DNA from: an uncultured Eubacteriales bacterium
GTDB lineage: Bacteria > Bacillota > Clostridia > Oscillospirales > Acutalibacteraceae
Length of the DNA: 15,296 nt
Direction of reading: 5' to 3'
Assembly (NCBI GenBank): GCA_934486705.1
Contig: CAKSQS010000062.1
Coordinates: forward strand, 1-15,296
Part shown: one piece after another, positions 1 through 6,508 of the stretch
How positions within the stretch are numbered: position 1 is the first letter of the stretch
Layout of the letters: each line of letters starts with the position of its first letter
Notes under the pieces: generated by a model
Database searches by the model: none
What the model was told of the DNA's origin: nothing
Seen by the model: only the letters and a program-made list of their open reading frames with translations
Program-made: the position numbers and the translations under genes

Positions 1-91
1 ACAAGCAGCCGCCTAACTGCAACTGCTTGCACTCAATTTCTCATTTTAACTCTTTACCCCAACTATTGACAAAGAGCTTGATTTTATAATT

Positions 92-140
92 AAAACACCA
101 TTGAAATTGGACTTGGGGGTTCAAATTTCAATGGTGTTTT
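92..140 (-). terminator. Hairpin terminator behind tRNA-Ser
   Basis: A perfect 17-bp inverted repeat (92-108 with 124-140, arms beginning AAAACACCATTG) encloses a 15-base loop. Read on the minus strand it lies 6 bases beyond the tRNA 3' end and finishes in a T-rich run (TTTTAATT), as expected for an intrinsic terminator. The T-rich arm ends make it nearly symmetrical, so it could also stop plus-strand transcripts entering from the left. Confidence 0.8.
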
Positions 141-146
141 CACATA

Positions 147-238
147 TGGCGGAGATGGAGAGATTCGAACTCTCGAACTCGTTTCCGAGTTACACGATTT
201 CCAATCGTGCGCCCTCGACCGGACTAGGCGACATCTCC
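147..238 (-). tRNA. tRNA-Ser (anticodon GGA)
   Basis: The minus strand folds into a 92-base class II tRNA. The acceptor arms GGAGATG (238-232) and CATCTCC pair exactly, followed by discriminator G and an encoded CCA (149-147). The anticodon stem CACGA/TCGTG holds the loop TTGGAAA, placing anticodon GGA at 202-200, which reads serine codons UCC and UCU. A long variable arm (AACTCG/CGAGTT type) and a T-arm with GTTCGAATC are present. The long variable arm is typical of tRNA-Ser. It has its own promoter and terminator and appears to be a single-gene unit. Confidence 0.97.
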
Positions 239-275
239 GTGCGATTATTTACGCTGTTTTACAGCGACAAGATAT

Positions 276-304
276 ATTATAATAGGTGACGCCCTAAAAA
301 TCAA
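276..304 (-). promoter_or_regulatory. Promoter of tRNA-Ser
   Basis: On the minus strand a TTGATT -35 box (304-299) and a perfect TATAAT -10 box (281-276) are 17 bases apart. They lie about 38 bases upstream of the tRNA 5' end, a normal geometry for a sigma-A tRNA promoter. It is divergent from, and close to, the putative promoter of the AraC-type gene. Confidence 0.75.
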
Positions 305-323
305 GTATTTTTTTGCTTTTTTC

Positions 324-352
324 TTGAAAAGGGAAAATTTTTTTGATAAAAT
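324..352 (+). promoter_or_regulatory. Probable promoter of the rhamnose cluster
   Basis: TTGAAA (324-329) and TAAAAT (347-352) are separated by 17 bases. A start point about 7 bases downstream would leave a 5' leader of only about 8-10 bases before the ATG at 368. That leader just includes the weak SD GGTGA (359-363). The boxes are good, but the very short leader makes the assignment less certain. Confidence 0.5.
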
Positions 353-367
353 AGGTTCGGTGATTAT

Positions 368-1372
368 ATGCTGAAACCCGAGGTAATAGCAAGTCTTAAA
401 GAAATAACGCCCGAGGAAAGTGAAATTCTTTCGGGGCAGTCGGAAATTGACCGAAATATTTATATGCGGGGCAGCGGGAACACGGTAAACAGCCAAAAGC
501 TGCTTGAGCTTGGAAAGCTTATAACCGTGAGAAAGCACACGCGTTTTATCGATTTCCCCGAGCATACGCACGATTATGTTGAGCTTGTGTATATGCTTTC
601 GGGACAGACCGTGCATATTGTAGACGGTGAAAAAATAGTATTAAAGCAGGGCGAGCTGCTCTTTTTGGGGCAAAATTCAAGGCACGCAATAGAAAAAGCG
701 GGGGAGAACGACATTGCGCTGAATTTTATTATTTTACCGCAGTTTTTCGGCAGTACGCTTGCCTTGCTCGGTGATGAAGACACGCCGCTTAAAAGATTTT
801 TAATTGACTGCCTGTGCGGCGACGGGGATAACAACTATTATTTGCATTACAGAGTCTCAGATATTACGGAAATACAAAATTCGGTTGAAAATCTGCTGCT
901 TACCATAACGGGTAACGCGCCTAATAAGCGCAAGCAGGGACAAATGACAATGGCGCTGCTTTTTATGCAGCTTATGGGCAGAACCGAAAATCTTGAAGTG
1001 AAATCAAGAGAAGATACGGATTTTTTGAAAATTTTAAATTATATAGAAACAGATTACGCAAGCGGCACACTGGCAGAAGCGGCAGCGGGGCTGCATTACG
1101 ATATAAGCCGCGTATCCCGCGAAATTCAAAGGAAAACGGGCAGGACCTACACAAGCCTTGTGCAGGAAAAAAGGCTTTCACAGGCGGCTTTTCTGCTTAA
1201 AAACACGGGCAGGCGGGTTTCGGATATATCGGTTGCGGTGGGGTATGAGAATATAAGTTATTTTCACAGGATATTTTCGGAGCGCTACGGAGTATCGCCC
1301 AAAAAATATCGCGAAAACGCAAAAATGCAAGAAAAGACACTTTTTCGGCAAAACAGGACATTTAATTCTTAA
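368..1372 (+). CDS. AraC-family regulator, probably of rhamnose genes
   Basis: A 334-residue transcription factor with the usual AraC layout. An N-terminal cupin sugar-sensing region lies at about residues 52-115 (FPEHTHDYVELVYMLSG, then a GELLFLGQNSRHAI strand). A C-terminal double helix-turn-helix lies at about 217-318, with the family signature VSDISVAVGYENISYFHRIFSERYGVSPKKYR split here only by its length. It sits directly ahead of rhaB, rhaA and rhaD on the same strand, so it most likely activates them in response to L-rhamnose or a pathway intermediate. That ligand is inferred from context, because AraC proteins with this architecture sense many sugars. The ATG at 368 is the first in frame and has a weak GGTGA SD. 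The next Met (residue 33) would trim only the region before the cupin. Confidence 0.88.
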   Translation: MLKPEVIASLKEITPEESEILSGQSEIDRNIYMRGSGNTVNSQKLLELGKLITVRKHTRFIDFPEHTHDYVELVYMLSGQTVHIVDGEKIVLKQGELLFLGQNSRHAIEKAGENDIALNFIILPQFFGSTLALLGDEDTPLKRFLIDCLCGDGDNNYYLHYRVSDITEIQNSVENLLLTITGNAPNKRKQGQMTMALLFMQLMGRTENLEVKSREDTDFLKILNYIETDYASGTLAEAAAGLHYDISRVSREIQRKTGRTYTSLVQEKRLSQAAFLLKNTGRRVSDISVAVGYENISYFHRIFSERYGVSPKKYRENAKMQEKTLFRQNRTFNS

Positions 1373-1389
1373 TGCAATTATGCTAAAAT
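1361..1389 (+). promoter_or_regulatory. Possible activator-dependent promoter before rhaB
   Basis: TTTAAT (1361-1366) and TAAAAT (1384-1389) are 17 bases apart in the short gap ahead of rhaB. The poor -35 box with a good -10 box would suit a promoter needing an AraC-type activator. A start near 1396 would leave almost no leader before the SD GGAGG (1397-1401), so transcription from the upstream promoter is the simpler explanation. Confidence 0.25.
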
Positions 1390-1409
1390 AAAATTCGGAG
1401 GTTTAAATT

Positions 1410-2780
1410 ATGCATTATTTTTTGGCAGTTGATATAGGCGCTTCAAGCGGAAGGCACATTTTGGGCTGGCTGGAAGACGGAATGTTAAAGCAGCTTGAAA
1501 TGTACCGCTTTGAAAACGGCATAAAAAATGAAAACGGCTCGCTTGTGTGGGACACCGAGCACCTTGTAAACGAGGTAAAGGCGGGGCTTAAAGCCTGCAA
1601 GGCGGCGGGAAAGATACCCAAAACGGTGGCTATTGACACCTGGGGCGTAGATTACGTTTTGCTTGATAGGGACAAAAAGGAAATAAAGCCTAATTACGCT
1701 TACCGAGACAGCCGCACCGACGGCATTAAAGAAGAAATTGACAAAATTATTCCGCGCGCGGAGCTTTTCGGGCGCACGGGAATACAGCCGATAAACTTTA
1801 ACACTGTTTATCAGCTTTACTGCGATAAAAAGTCGGGTAAGCTTAGCAAAGCGGAGCATTTTTTAATGATACCCGAGTACATATCCTACAGGCTTACGGG
1901 CGTTATGAAAAACGAGTACACCAACGCCACAACAGGCGCTACGGTAAACGCGCAGACCAAAAAGCGCGATACCGAGCTTTTAAAGCTTTTGGGCATTAAA
2001 ACCGATATTTTCGAGGAGCTTTCCGTTCCGGGCGACGTTGTGGGTAATTTCAGCGACGAAACAAAAGCGGAGTTAGGCTTTGATTCCACGGTTATTTTCT
2101 GCCCCTCGCACGATACGGCATCGGCAGTGGCAGCCTGCCCCGTGGGGGATAACGGCGTGTATATTTCTTCGGGTACATGGAGTCTTATAGGCACGGAAAA
2201 CCTAAAGCCGATTTTAAGCGAGGACGCACTAAGCGGCGGGTTTACCAACGAGGGCGGCATTAACTACCGCTACCGTTTTCTTAAAAACTTTATGGGAATG
2301 TGGCTTTTCCAGAATATAAGGAAAAATCTTGATAAAAAGTATACATACGATGAAATGATGCATATGGCGGAGGAAAGCGATTTTAGCGGGCTTATAGACC
2401 CCAATGCCGCAGAGTTTACCGCCCCCGAAAATATGGTTGAGGCTATAAGGAAATATTTAGGCATACCCGATTTGCCGATAGGTGACGTTTTAAGCTCGGT
2501 TTATCATTCGCTTGCCGCGTCTTACAAAGCGGCGGTGGAAACGGTAGAAAACGTGTGCGGTAAAAAAATTGAGCTTATAAACATTATAGGCGGCGGCAGT
2601 AAGGACGCATATTTAAACAGGCTCACAAAAGAGTACACGGGCAAAAAGGTGCTTGCAGGACCTACCGAGGCTACGGCGATAGGCAACCTTATAGCGCAGA
2701 TGATGTATTCGGATAAATCTCTCACGCTTGAAAAAGCGCGGGAAATTGTTAAAAAATCATTCAGTATAACGGAGGTTTAA
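1410..2780 (+). CDS. rhaB: Rhamnulokinase
   Basis: This FGGY-family sugar kinase phosphorylates L-rhamnulose to L-rhamnulose-1-phosphate with ATP in the cytosol. The 456 residues match the usual rhamnulokinase length. The N-terminal phosphate-binding segment AVDIGASSGRH (residues 6-16) opens the first actin-like domain. AIDTWGVDYVLLD (74-86) is the rhamnulokinase-type substrate strand. CPSHDTASAV (231-240) contains D235, aligning with the family's catalytic aspartate. The adenosine-binding motif IIGGGSKDAYLNR lies in the second domain. The start is set by GGAGG at 1397-1401, 8 bases before the ATG. The stop is followed after 3 bases by the rhaA start, and the rhaA SD lies inside the rhaB end, so the two are translationally close. 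Confidence 0.96.
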   Translation: MHYFLAVDIGASSGRHILGWLEDGMLKQLEMYRFENGIKNENGSLVWDTEHLVNEVKAGLKACKAAGKIPKTVAIDTWGVDYVLLDRDKKEIKPNYAYRDSRTDGIKEEIDKIIPRAELFGRTGIQPINFNTVYQLYCDKKSGKLSKAEHFLMIPEYISYRLTGVMKNEYTNATTGATVNAQTKKRDTELLKLLGIKTDIFEELSVPGDVVGNFSDETKAELGFDSTVIFCPSHDTASAVAACPVGDNGVYISSGTWSLIGTENLKPILSEDALSGGFTNEGGINYRYRFLKNFMGMWLFQNIRKNLDKKYTYDEMMHMAEESDFSGLIDPNAAEFTAPENMVEAIRKYLGIPDLPIGDVLSSVYHSLAASYKAAVETVENVCGKKIELINIIGGGSKDAYLNRLTKEYTGKKVLAGPTEATAIGNLIAQMMYSDKSLTLEKAREIVKKSFSITEV

Positions 2781-2783
2781 AAA

Positions 2784-4043
2784 ATGAGCAGATATCTTGA
2801 CGCAAAAGAAATGTACGCAAAGATCGGTGTTGATACCGATAAGGCAATTGAGACCCTTAAATCCGTGCCTGTGTCGCTTCACTGTTGGCAGGGCGACGAC
2901 GTAAGGGGCTTTGACCAAAAGGTTGATTCGCTTTCGGGCGGAATACAGACCACAGGCAACTACCCCGGCAGAGCCACCACGCCCGAGGAGCTTATGGCGG
3001 ATATAGACACCGTTTTAAAGCTTTGCCCCGGCACTAAAAAGCTTAATCTTCACGCCTGCTATGCCATTTTTGACGATGAAAACGGCGGCTGGGCAGACAG
3101 GGATAAAATTGAACCCAAGCACTTTAAAAAGTGGGTGGATTTCTGCAAGGAGCGCGGGCTCGGCTGCGACTTTAACCCGACATTCTTCTCCCACCCCATG
3201 TGCGACCCGCTTACCCTTGCAAGCCCGAATGAGAAAACCCGCAAATTTTGGATAGACCACGGCAAGGCTTGCATAAGAATTTCGCAGTATTTGGCGGAAG
3301 AGTTGGGTCAGCCCTGCGTTATGAATATATGGACGGGCGACGGCTTTAAGGATATTCCCGCAGACAGAATGGGTCCCCGCGTGCGCTACAGGGAGTCTAT
3401 TGACGAAATACTTTCCGAGCCCTACGATTTCAATAAGGTTAAGCCCTGCGTTGAGTCAAAGGTATTCGGCATAGGCGTTGAGGCTTATACCGTGGGCAGC
3501 GCCGAGTTCTCGCTCTCCTACGCCGCCGCAAATATGGGCAAGTGCATACCGCTTATGGATAACGGGCACTACCACCCCACAGAGGTTGTGTCGGATAAAA
3601 TTCCCGCGCTGCTTGCTTTCTTCCCCGAAATCGCGCTGCACATTACAAGACCTATACGTTGGGACAGCGACCATGTTGTGCTGCTTGACGACGAGACCAA
3701 GGAAATATGCAAGGAAATTGTTCGCTGCGGCGGGCTTGACGGCAGAGTTAAAATAGCGCTCGATTATTTTGACGCGTCAATTAACAGAATTTCCGCATGG
3801 ACCGTAGGGTTCAGAAACGTTCAGAAAGCCTTGCTTTCGGCATTGCTCACACCCAATATGACCGAAATGCAGAAAGAGAACCGCTGGACCGAGATTATGG
3901 TGCGCGCAGAAGAGCTTAAAACAATGCCGTTCGGCGATGTTTGGAACGAATACTGCAAGGAATGCGGCGCACCTGCCGACGGCGAATGGTTTGAAACCGT
4001 TGAAAAATATGAAAAAGACGTTTTATCAAAGAGAGGTAACTGA
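2784..4043 (+). CDS. rhaA: L-rhamnose isomerase
   Basis: Interconverts L-rhamnose and L-rhamnulose, the first step of the pathway. The 419 residues are the normal length for RhaA, a metal-dependent TIM-barrel enzyme. SLHCWQGDDVRGF (31-43) is a family hallmark. Likely divalent-metal ligands and catalytic residues by analogy with the E. coli enzyme are E233 in FGIGVEAYTVGSAEF, D259 in MDNGHYHP, H286, and D294/D296 in RWDSDHVVLLDDE. The ATG follows the GGAGG SD located in the last codons of rhaB, with a 3-base gap. RhaD begins 2 bases after its stop, so B-A-D form one tightly packed unit. Confidence 0.97.
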   Translation: MSRYLDAKEMYAKIGVDTDKAIETLKSVPVSLHCWQGDDVRGFDQKVDSLSGGIQTTGNYPGRATTPEELMADIDTVLKLCPGTKKLNLHACYAIFDDENGGWADRDKIEPKHFKKWVDFCKERGLGCDFNPTFFSHPMCDPLTLASPNEKTRKFWIDHGKACIRISQYLAEELGQPCVMNIWTGDGFKDIPADRMGPRVRYRESIDEILSEPYDFNKVKPCVESKVFGIGVEAYTVGSAEFSLSYAAANMGKCIPLMDNGHYHPTEVVSDKIPALLAFFPEIALHITRPIRWDSDHVVLLDDETKEICKEIVRCGGLDGRVKIALDYFDASINRISAWTVGFRNVQKALLSALLTPNMTEMQKENRWTEIMVRAEELKTMPFGDVWNEYCKECGAPADGEWFETVEKYEKDVLSKRGN

Positions 4044-4045
4044 AA

Positions 4046-4861
4046 ATGAAGGACATTTTAACCGCACCGTTTGTTGAAGAAATGAAAAAAGTAACCGCCA
4101 ATATGTACCGCCAGGGCTGGGACGAAAGAAACGGCGGCAACATAAGCTATATGCTGGACGCGGAAAAGGTAGGGGAGTACCTTGACCTAAACAACGTCAT
4201 TCGCACTATTCCTACCGGCTTTGACGCGACGGAACTTAAGGGCAAGATCTTTATAGTAACGGGCACGGGCAAATACTTTAAAAACGTTACCGAAGACCCC
4301 GAGACCAACCTCGGAATTATACGCATAGCGGAGGACGGCACTACCGCCGAGCTGCTTTGGGGCTATAAGGACGGCGGCAGATTTACAAGCGAGCTGCCCG
4401 CGCACCTTATGAGTCATATTGCAAGGCTTAAACAGAACCCCGAAAACAGGATTATTATGCACACGCACCCGACCTATACGCTTGCCATGACCCACGTGCA
4501 CGAGCTTGACGATAAAAAGTTCACCCACACCATTTGGGAGATGTGCACCGAGTGCATAGTGGTTTTCCCCGACGGTATAGGCGTTCTGCCGTGGATGGTT
4601 TGCGGCAACAACGAGATAGGCATTGCCACCGCCGAAAAGATGAAGGACTACCGCCTTGTGGTATGGGGTCTTCACGGAATTTACGGCGCGGGCAAGGATA
4701 TGGACGAAACCTTCGGACTTATTGAAACTGTGGAAAAGGCGGCGCAGCTTTATATGCTCACGGCACACCTGCCGCACCTTAACACCATTCATGACGATGA
4801 ATTAAAGGCGGTTGCCGACGCTTTCGGGCTTACATACAGAAAAGAGTTTCTTGACCTTTAA
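4046..4861 (+). CDS. rhaD: Rhamnulose-1-phosphate aldolase
   Basis: A class II, zinc-dependent aldolase that splits L-rhamnulose-1-phosphate into dihydroxyacetone phosphate and L-lactaldehyde. It has 271 residues, close to E. coli RhaD. The N-terminal GWDERNGGNISY (24-35) is the aldolase II phosphate-binding signature. E116 (TSELPAH) and the zinc-binding set H139, H141 (MHTHPT) and H210 (GLHG) correspond in spacing to the catalytic Glu and three His of the known enzyme. It is the last gene of the rhamnose cluster. No convincing intrinsic terminator follows before the next promoter at 4882. No lactaldehyde reductase or rhamnose transporter is in the window. Confidence 0.97.
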   Translation: MKDILTAPFVEEMKKVTANMYRQGWDERNGGNISYMLDAEKVGEYLDLNNVIRTIPTGFDATELKGKIFIVTGTGKYFKNVTEDPETNLGIIRIAEDGTTAELLWGYKDGGRFTSELPAHLMSHIARLKQNPENRIIMHTHPTYTLAMTHVHELDDKKFTHTIWEMCTECIVVFPDGIGVLPWMVCGNNEIGIATAEKMKDYRLVVWGLHGIYGAGKDMDETFGLIETVEKAAQLYMLTAHLPHLNTIHDDELKAVADAFGLTYRKEFLDL

Positions 4862-4881
4862 AAAATCTTTTAAAAAAAGTC

Positions 4882-4910
4882 TTGACAAATCGCCCGAGCG
4901 GTGATATATT
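4882..4910 (+). promoter_or_regulatory. Promoter of the T-box/trp transporter unit
   Basis: A perfect TTGACA (4882-4887) and TATATT (4905-4910) are spaced by exactly 17 bases. They lie 21 bases after the rhaD stop, with the T-box leader starting about 7 bases downstream. This is the strongest-looking promoter on the left half of the window. Confidence 0.88.
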
Positions 4911-4919
4911 GTTAACAAC

Positions 4920-5193
4920 AGGAAAAACCAGTGATTAAGAAGAGTAGCTTCTCCGAGCGTGTTTAGAGAGCGGTTGACGGTGGAAATACCGCGATGCGAC
5001 GTTTAGTGAATGGACTTATGAGGGCGGCACGAAAGCTTTTTGGTGAGTAGCGGCCGACGGGAATCGTACCCGTTATCAATTCGGCTTACATAATGAGGTG
5101 TAAGAAATGAGCGGTCGGCAAAACCGACAACTTGGGTGGTACCGCAGGATTACAAGTCTTGTCCCATATTTTATATGGGATAAGGCTTTTTTT
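4920..5193 (+). promoter_or_regulatory. T-box riboswitch, tryptophan (UGG) specifier
   Basis: A full-length T-box leader. Stem I carries the GAAGAGTA element (4939-4946) on its 5' side. On the 3' side it has GAA-TGG-A-CTTATGAG, where TGG at 5011-5013 occupies the specifier position, so it reads tRNA-Trp. A stem III hairpin is seen at 5057-5073 (ACGGG/CCCGT), and a GTCGG/CCGAC hairpin at 5114-5128 precedes the T-box. The conserved GGGTGGTACCGC lies at 5134-5145. The antiterminator pairs GGG 5134-5136 with CCC 5163-5165, and 5144-5149 with 5157-5162. It leaves the 7-base bulge TGGTACC, whose UGGU meets the tRNA acceptor end. Uncharged tRNA-Trp should therefore switch on the downstream transporter. 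The Trp specificity is read directly from the specifier position and agrees with the TrpXYZ-type genes. Confidence 0.95.
5156..5193 (+). terminator. T-box intrinsic terminator
   Basis: A 14-bp stem (5156-5169 with 5173-5186, two G·U pairs, 3-base loop) is followed by seven T residues (5187-5193). Its 5' arm shares bases 5157-5165 with the antiterminator, so the two folds exclude each other, as required for T-box control. Confidence 0.93.
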
Positions 5194-5254
5194 ATTTTAT
5201 TGTAAATACCATTCAGCCAATTTTCGACATTAGGTATTAGACGTTAGAAAATAC

Positions 5255-5366
5255 CCCTCAGTCGCCTGTCGACGCCAGCTCCCCTCTATTTCGGCAGAGC
5301 CGAAAAGAAGGGAGCCAAAATAGGCTCCCTTGTGCAAAGGGAGCTGTCAGCGAAGCTGACTGAGGG
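5255..5366. repeat. 112-bp structured inverted-repeat element (MITE/REP-like)
   Basis: The ends CCCTCAGTC (5255-5263) and GACTGAGGG (5358-5366) are exact inverted repeats. Inside, CAGCTCCC (5276-5283) pairs with GGGAGCTG (5339-5346). Local hairpins sit at 5289-5305 (TTTCGGC/GCCGAAA), 5308-5331 (AAGGGAGCC/GGCTCCCTT) and 5346-5360 (GTCAGC/GCTGAC). There is no open reading frame and no clear target-site duplication. From general memory, CCCTCAG...CTGAGGG modules recur in Clostridia genomes; copy number cannot be tested here. The element lies in the transcribed leader between the T-box terminator and trpX. The bases before it (5195-5254) show nothing I recognise. Confidence 0.7.
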
Positions 5367-5385
5367 ATTGTTTAAGCACTTACAC

Positions 5386-5404
5386 AATTCAAAAATTTTG
5401 AATT
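5386..5404. repeat. Perfect palindrome with 1-base centre
   Basis: AATTCAAAA (5386-5394) and TTTTGAATT (5396-5404) form an exact 9-bp palindrome around one central A. The centre is too tight for a good RNA hairpin, so a protein-binding site is conceivable. AT-rich palindromes also arise by chance. It lies 35 bases before the small leader ORF. Confidence 0.35.
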
Positions 5405-5439
5405 GACAAAGATGATTATTCTCCGAGGAGGAATTAACT

Positions 5440-5484
5440 ATGATATTATTAACCAAACGATGGCGTCGGTGTAATTTTTCTTAA
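5440..5484 (+). CDS. Candidate Trp-containing leader peptide (14 aa)
   Basis: A short frame reads MILLTKRWRRCNFS. It is preceded by an almost ideal SD, GAGGAGG (5425-5431), 8 bases before the ATG, stronger than the SD of the transporter gene itself. It holds one Trp codon (TGG, 5461-5463) flanked by three arginine codons (CGA before, CGT and CGG after). It ends 41 bases before trpX. It lies downstream of the T-box terminator, so it is transcribed only on readthrough unless another promoter exists; I see no good -10 box behind the TTGACA at 5403. I do not recognise the peptide. No terminator hairpin follows it, so a classical transcription attenuator is not evident. Stalling-dependent translational control is possible but speculative. 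Confidence 0.5.
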   Translation: MILLTKRWRRCNFS

Positions 5485-5525
5485 AACCAAAAACTTAAAT
5501 AAAAAATTAAAGGGAGAAATTCACC

Positions 5526-6488
5526 ATGAAAAAAATATTTGCTTTATTAACAGTTGCCGTTTTAATGTTCAGCTTTGCAGGCTGCGGAAGTAAAAAAGAA
5601 ACAAAAGTTCCGGTTATAGGAATAAGCCAGTACGGCGAGCACGCATCGCTCGATAACTGCCGCGAGGGCTTTTTACAGGGTCTTAAAGAGGCGGGACTTG
5701 AAGAGAATAAGGACTTTACGATTGATTACCAGAATGCATCGTTCGATAACTCAACCGCTACCCAGATAGCGCAAAACTTTTCTTCTAAAAACGTTGCTCT
5801 TATGTGCGCAATAGCAACCCCCTCGGCTACCGCTTGCTTTGCTGCGGCAGAGGATAAGGACATTCCCGTGGTATTCAACGCCATTACCGACCCGAAAGAG
5901 GCAAAGCTTACCGAGGGCAATATAACCGGCGTTTCGGATAAGCTGCCCGTTGACCCGCAATTGGAGCTTATAAGAAAATTACAGCCCAATGCTAAAACAA
6001 TAGGCATTATTTACACCACAAGCGAGCCGAACTCGGTATCAGCCATTGCCGAATATAAGGAAAAAGCGGGCAAATACGGCTTTGAAATAGTGGATATAGG
6101 CGTAGCTGATCAGGCATCCGTTACACAGGCGGCGGATACGCTTATAAACAAAAAGGTCGATTGCATTACAAACCTTACCGATAACAACGTTGTAGGCGTT
6201 TTACCCTCAATTCTCGAAAAGACGAACGCCGCTAAAATTCCGGTATACGGCAGCGAAATCGAGCAGGTTAAAAAGGGCTGCGTAGCATCAGCCGGTATTG
6301 ATTACATTGAGCTCGGCAAAATGGCGGGCAAGCAGGCAGCGGCAATTTTAAAGGGCGAGAAAAAAGCAAGCGATATGCCCTATGAAACCGTTACCGAATA
6401 CAGCACCTATATCAATTCCGACGCGGCAAGCGCTTTAGGCATTACCGTTCCGTCGGATATAGCCGAAAAGGCAATAGAGTGTAAATAA
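5526..6488 (+). CDS. trpX: Tryptophan ABC transporter substrate-binding lipoprotein (TrpX type)
   Basis: This 320-residue extracellular lipoprotein belongs to the ABC_sub_bind family (TrpX-like). It should capture tryptophan for the permease and ATPase encoded next. The N-terminus MKKIFALLTVAVLMFSFAGC is a signal peptide ending in a lipobox (F17-A-G-C20). C20 would be lipidated, followed by a charged linker. The mature part starts with PVIGISQYGEHASLDNCREGF and has the alternating strand/helix pattern of a two-lobed periplasmic-binding fold. Conserved-looking segments include CAIATPSATACF and VFNAITDPKEAKL. The start has SD AGGGAG (5511-5516). Trp specificity rests on the upstream UGG T-box and gene order rather than on binding-site residues. 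Confidence 0.88.
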   Translation: MKKIFALLTVAVLMFSFAGCGSKKETKVPVIGISQYGEHASLDNCREGFLQGLKEAGLEENKDFTIDYQNASFDNSTATQIAQNFSSKNVALMCAIATPSATACFAAAEDKDIPVVFNAITDPKEAKLTEGNITGVSDKLPVDPQLELIRKLQPNAKTIGIIYTTSEPNSVSAIAEYKEKAGKYGFEIVDIGVADQASVTQAADTLINKKVDCITNLTDNNVVGVLPSILEKTNAAKIPVYGSEIEQVKKGCVASAGIDYIELGKMAGKQAAAILKGEKKASDMPYETVTEYSTYINSDAASALGITVPSDIAEKAIECK

Positions 6489-6508
6489 TACTTTGTCGGA
6501 GAGAAAAA

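Noticed and set aside
2..29. CAAGCAG/CTGCTTG inverted repeat at the window start
   Set aside because: Short, without a T run or neighbouring gene in view; not enough to call a terminator or RNA.
66..90. TTGACA (66-71) and TATAAT (85-90) as a plus-strand promoter
   Set aside because: The spacing is only 13 bases and the following DNA is the tRNA terminator hairpin, so a functional promoter is unlikely.
4187..4792. 201-codon open frame opposite rhaD
   Set aside because: It is a codon-bias shadow of rhaD without SD or recognisable domains; rhaD has all catalytic residues.
5403..5431. TTGACA at 5403-5408 as an independent promoter for the Trp leader ORF
   Set aside because: At 15-19 bases downstream there is CCGAGGAGG rather than a -10 box, so no promoter can be supported.
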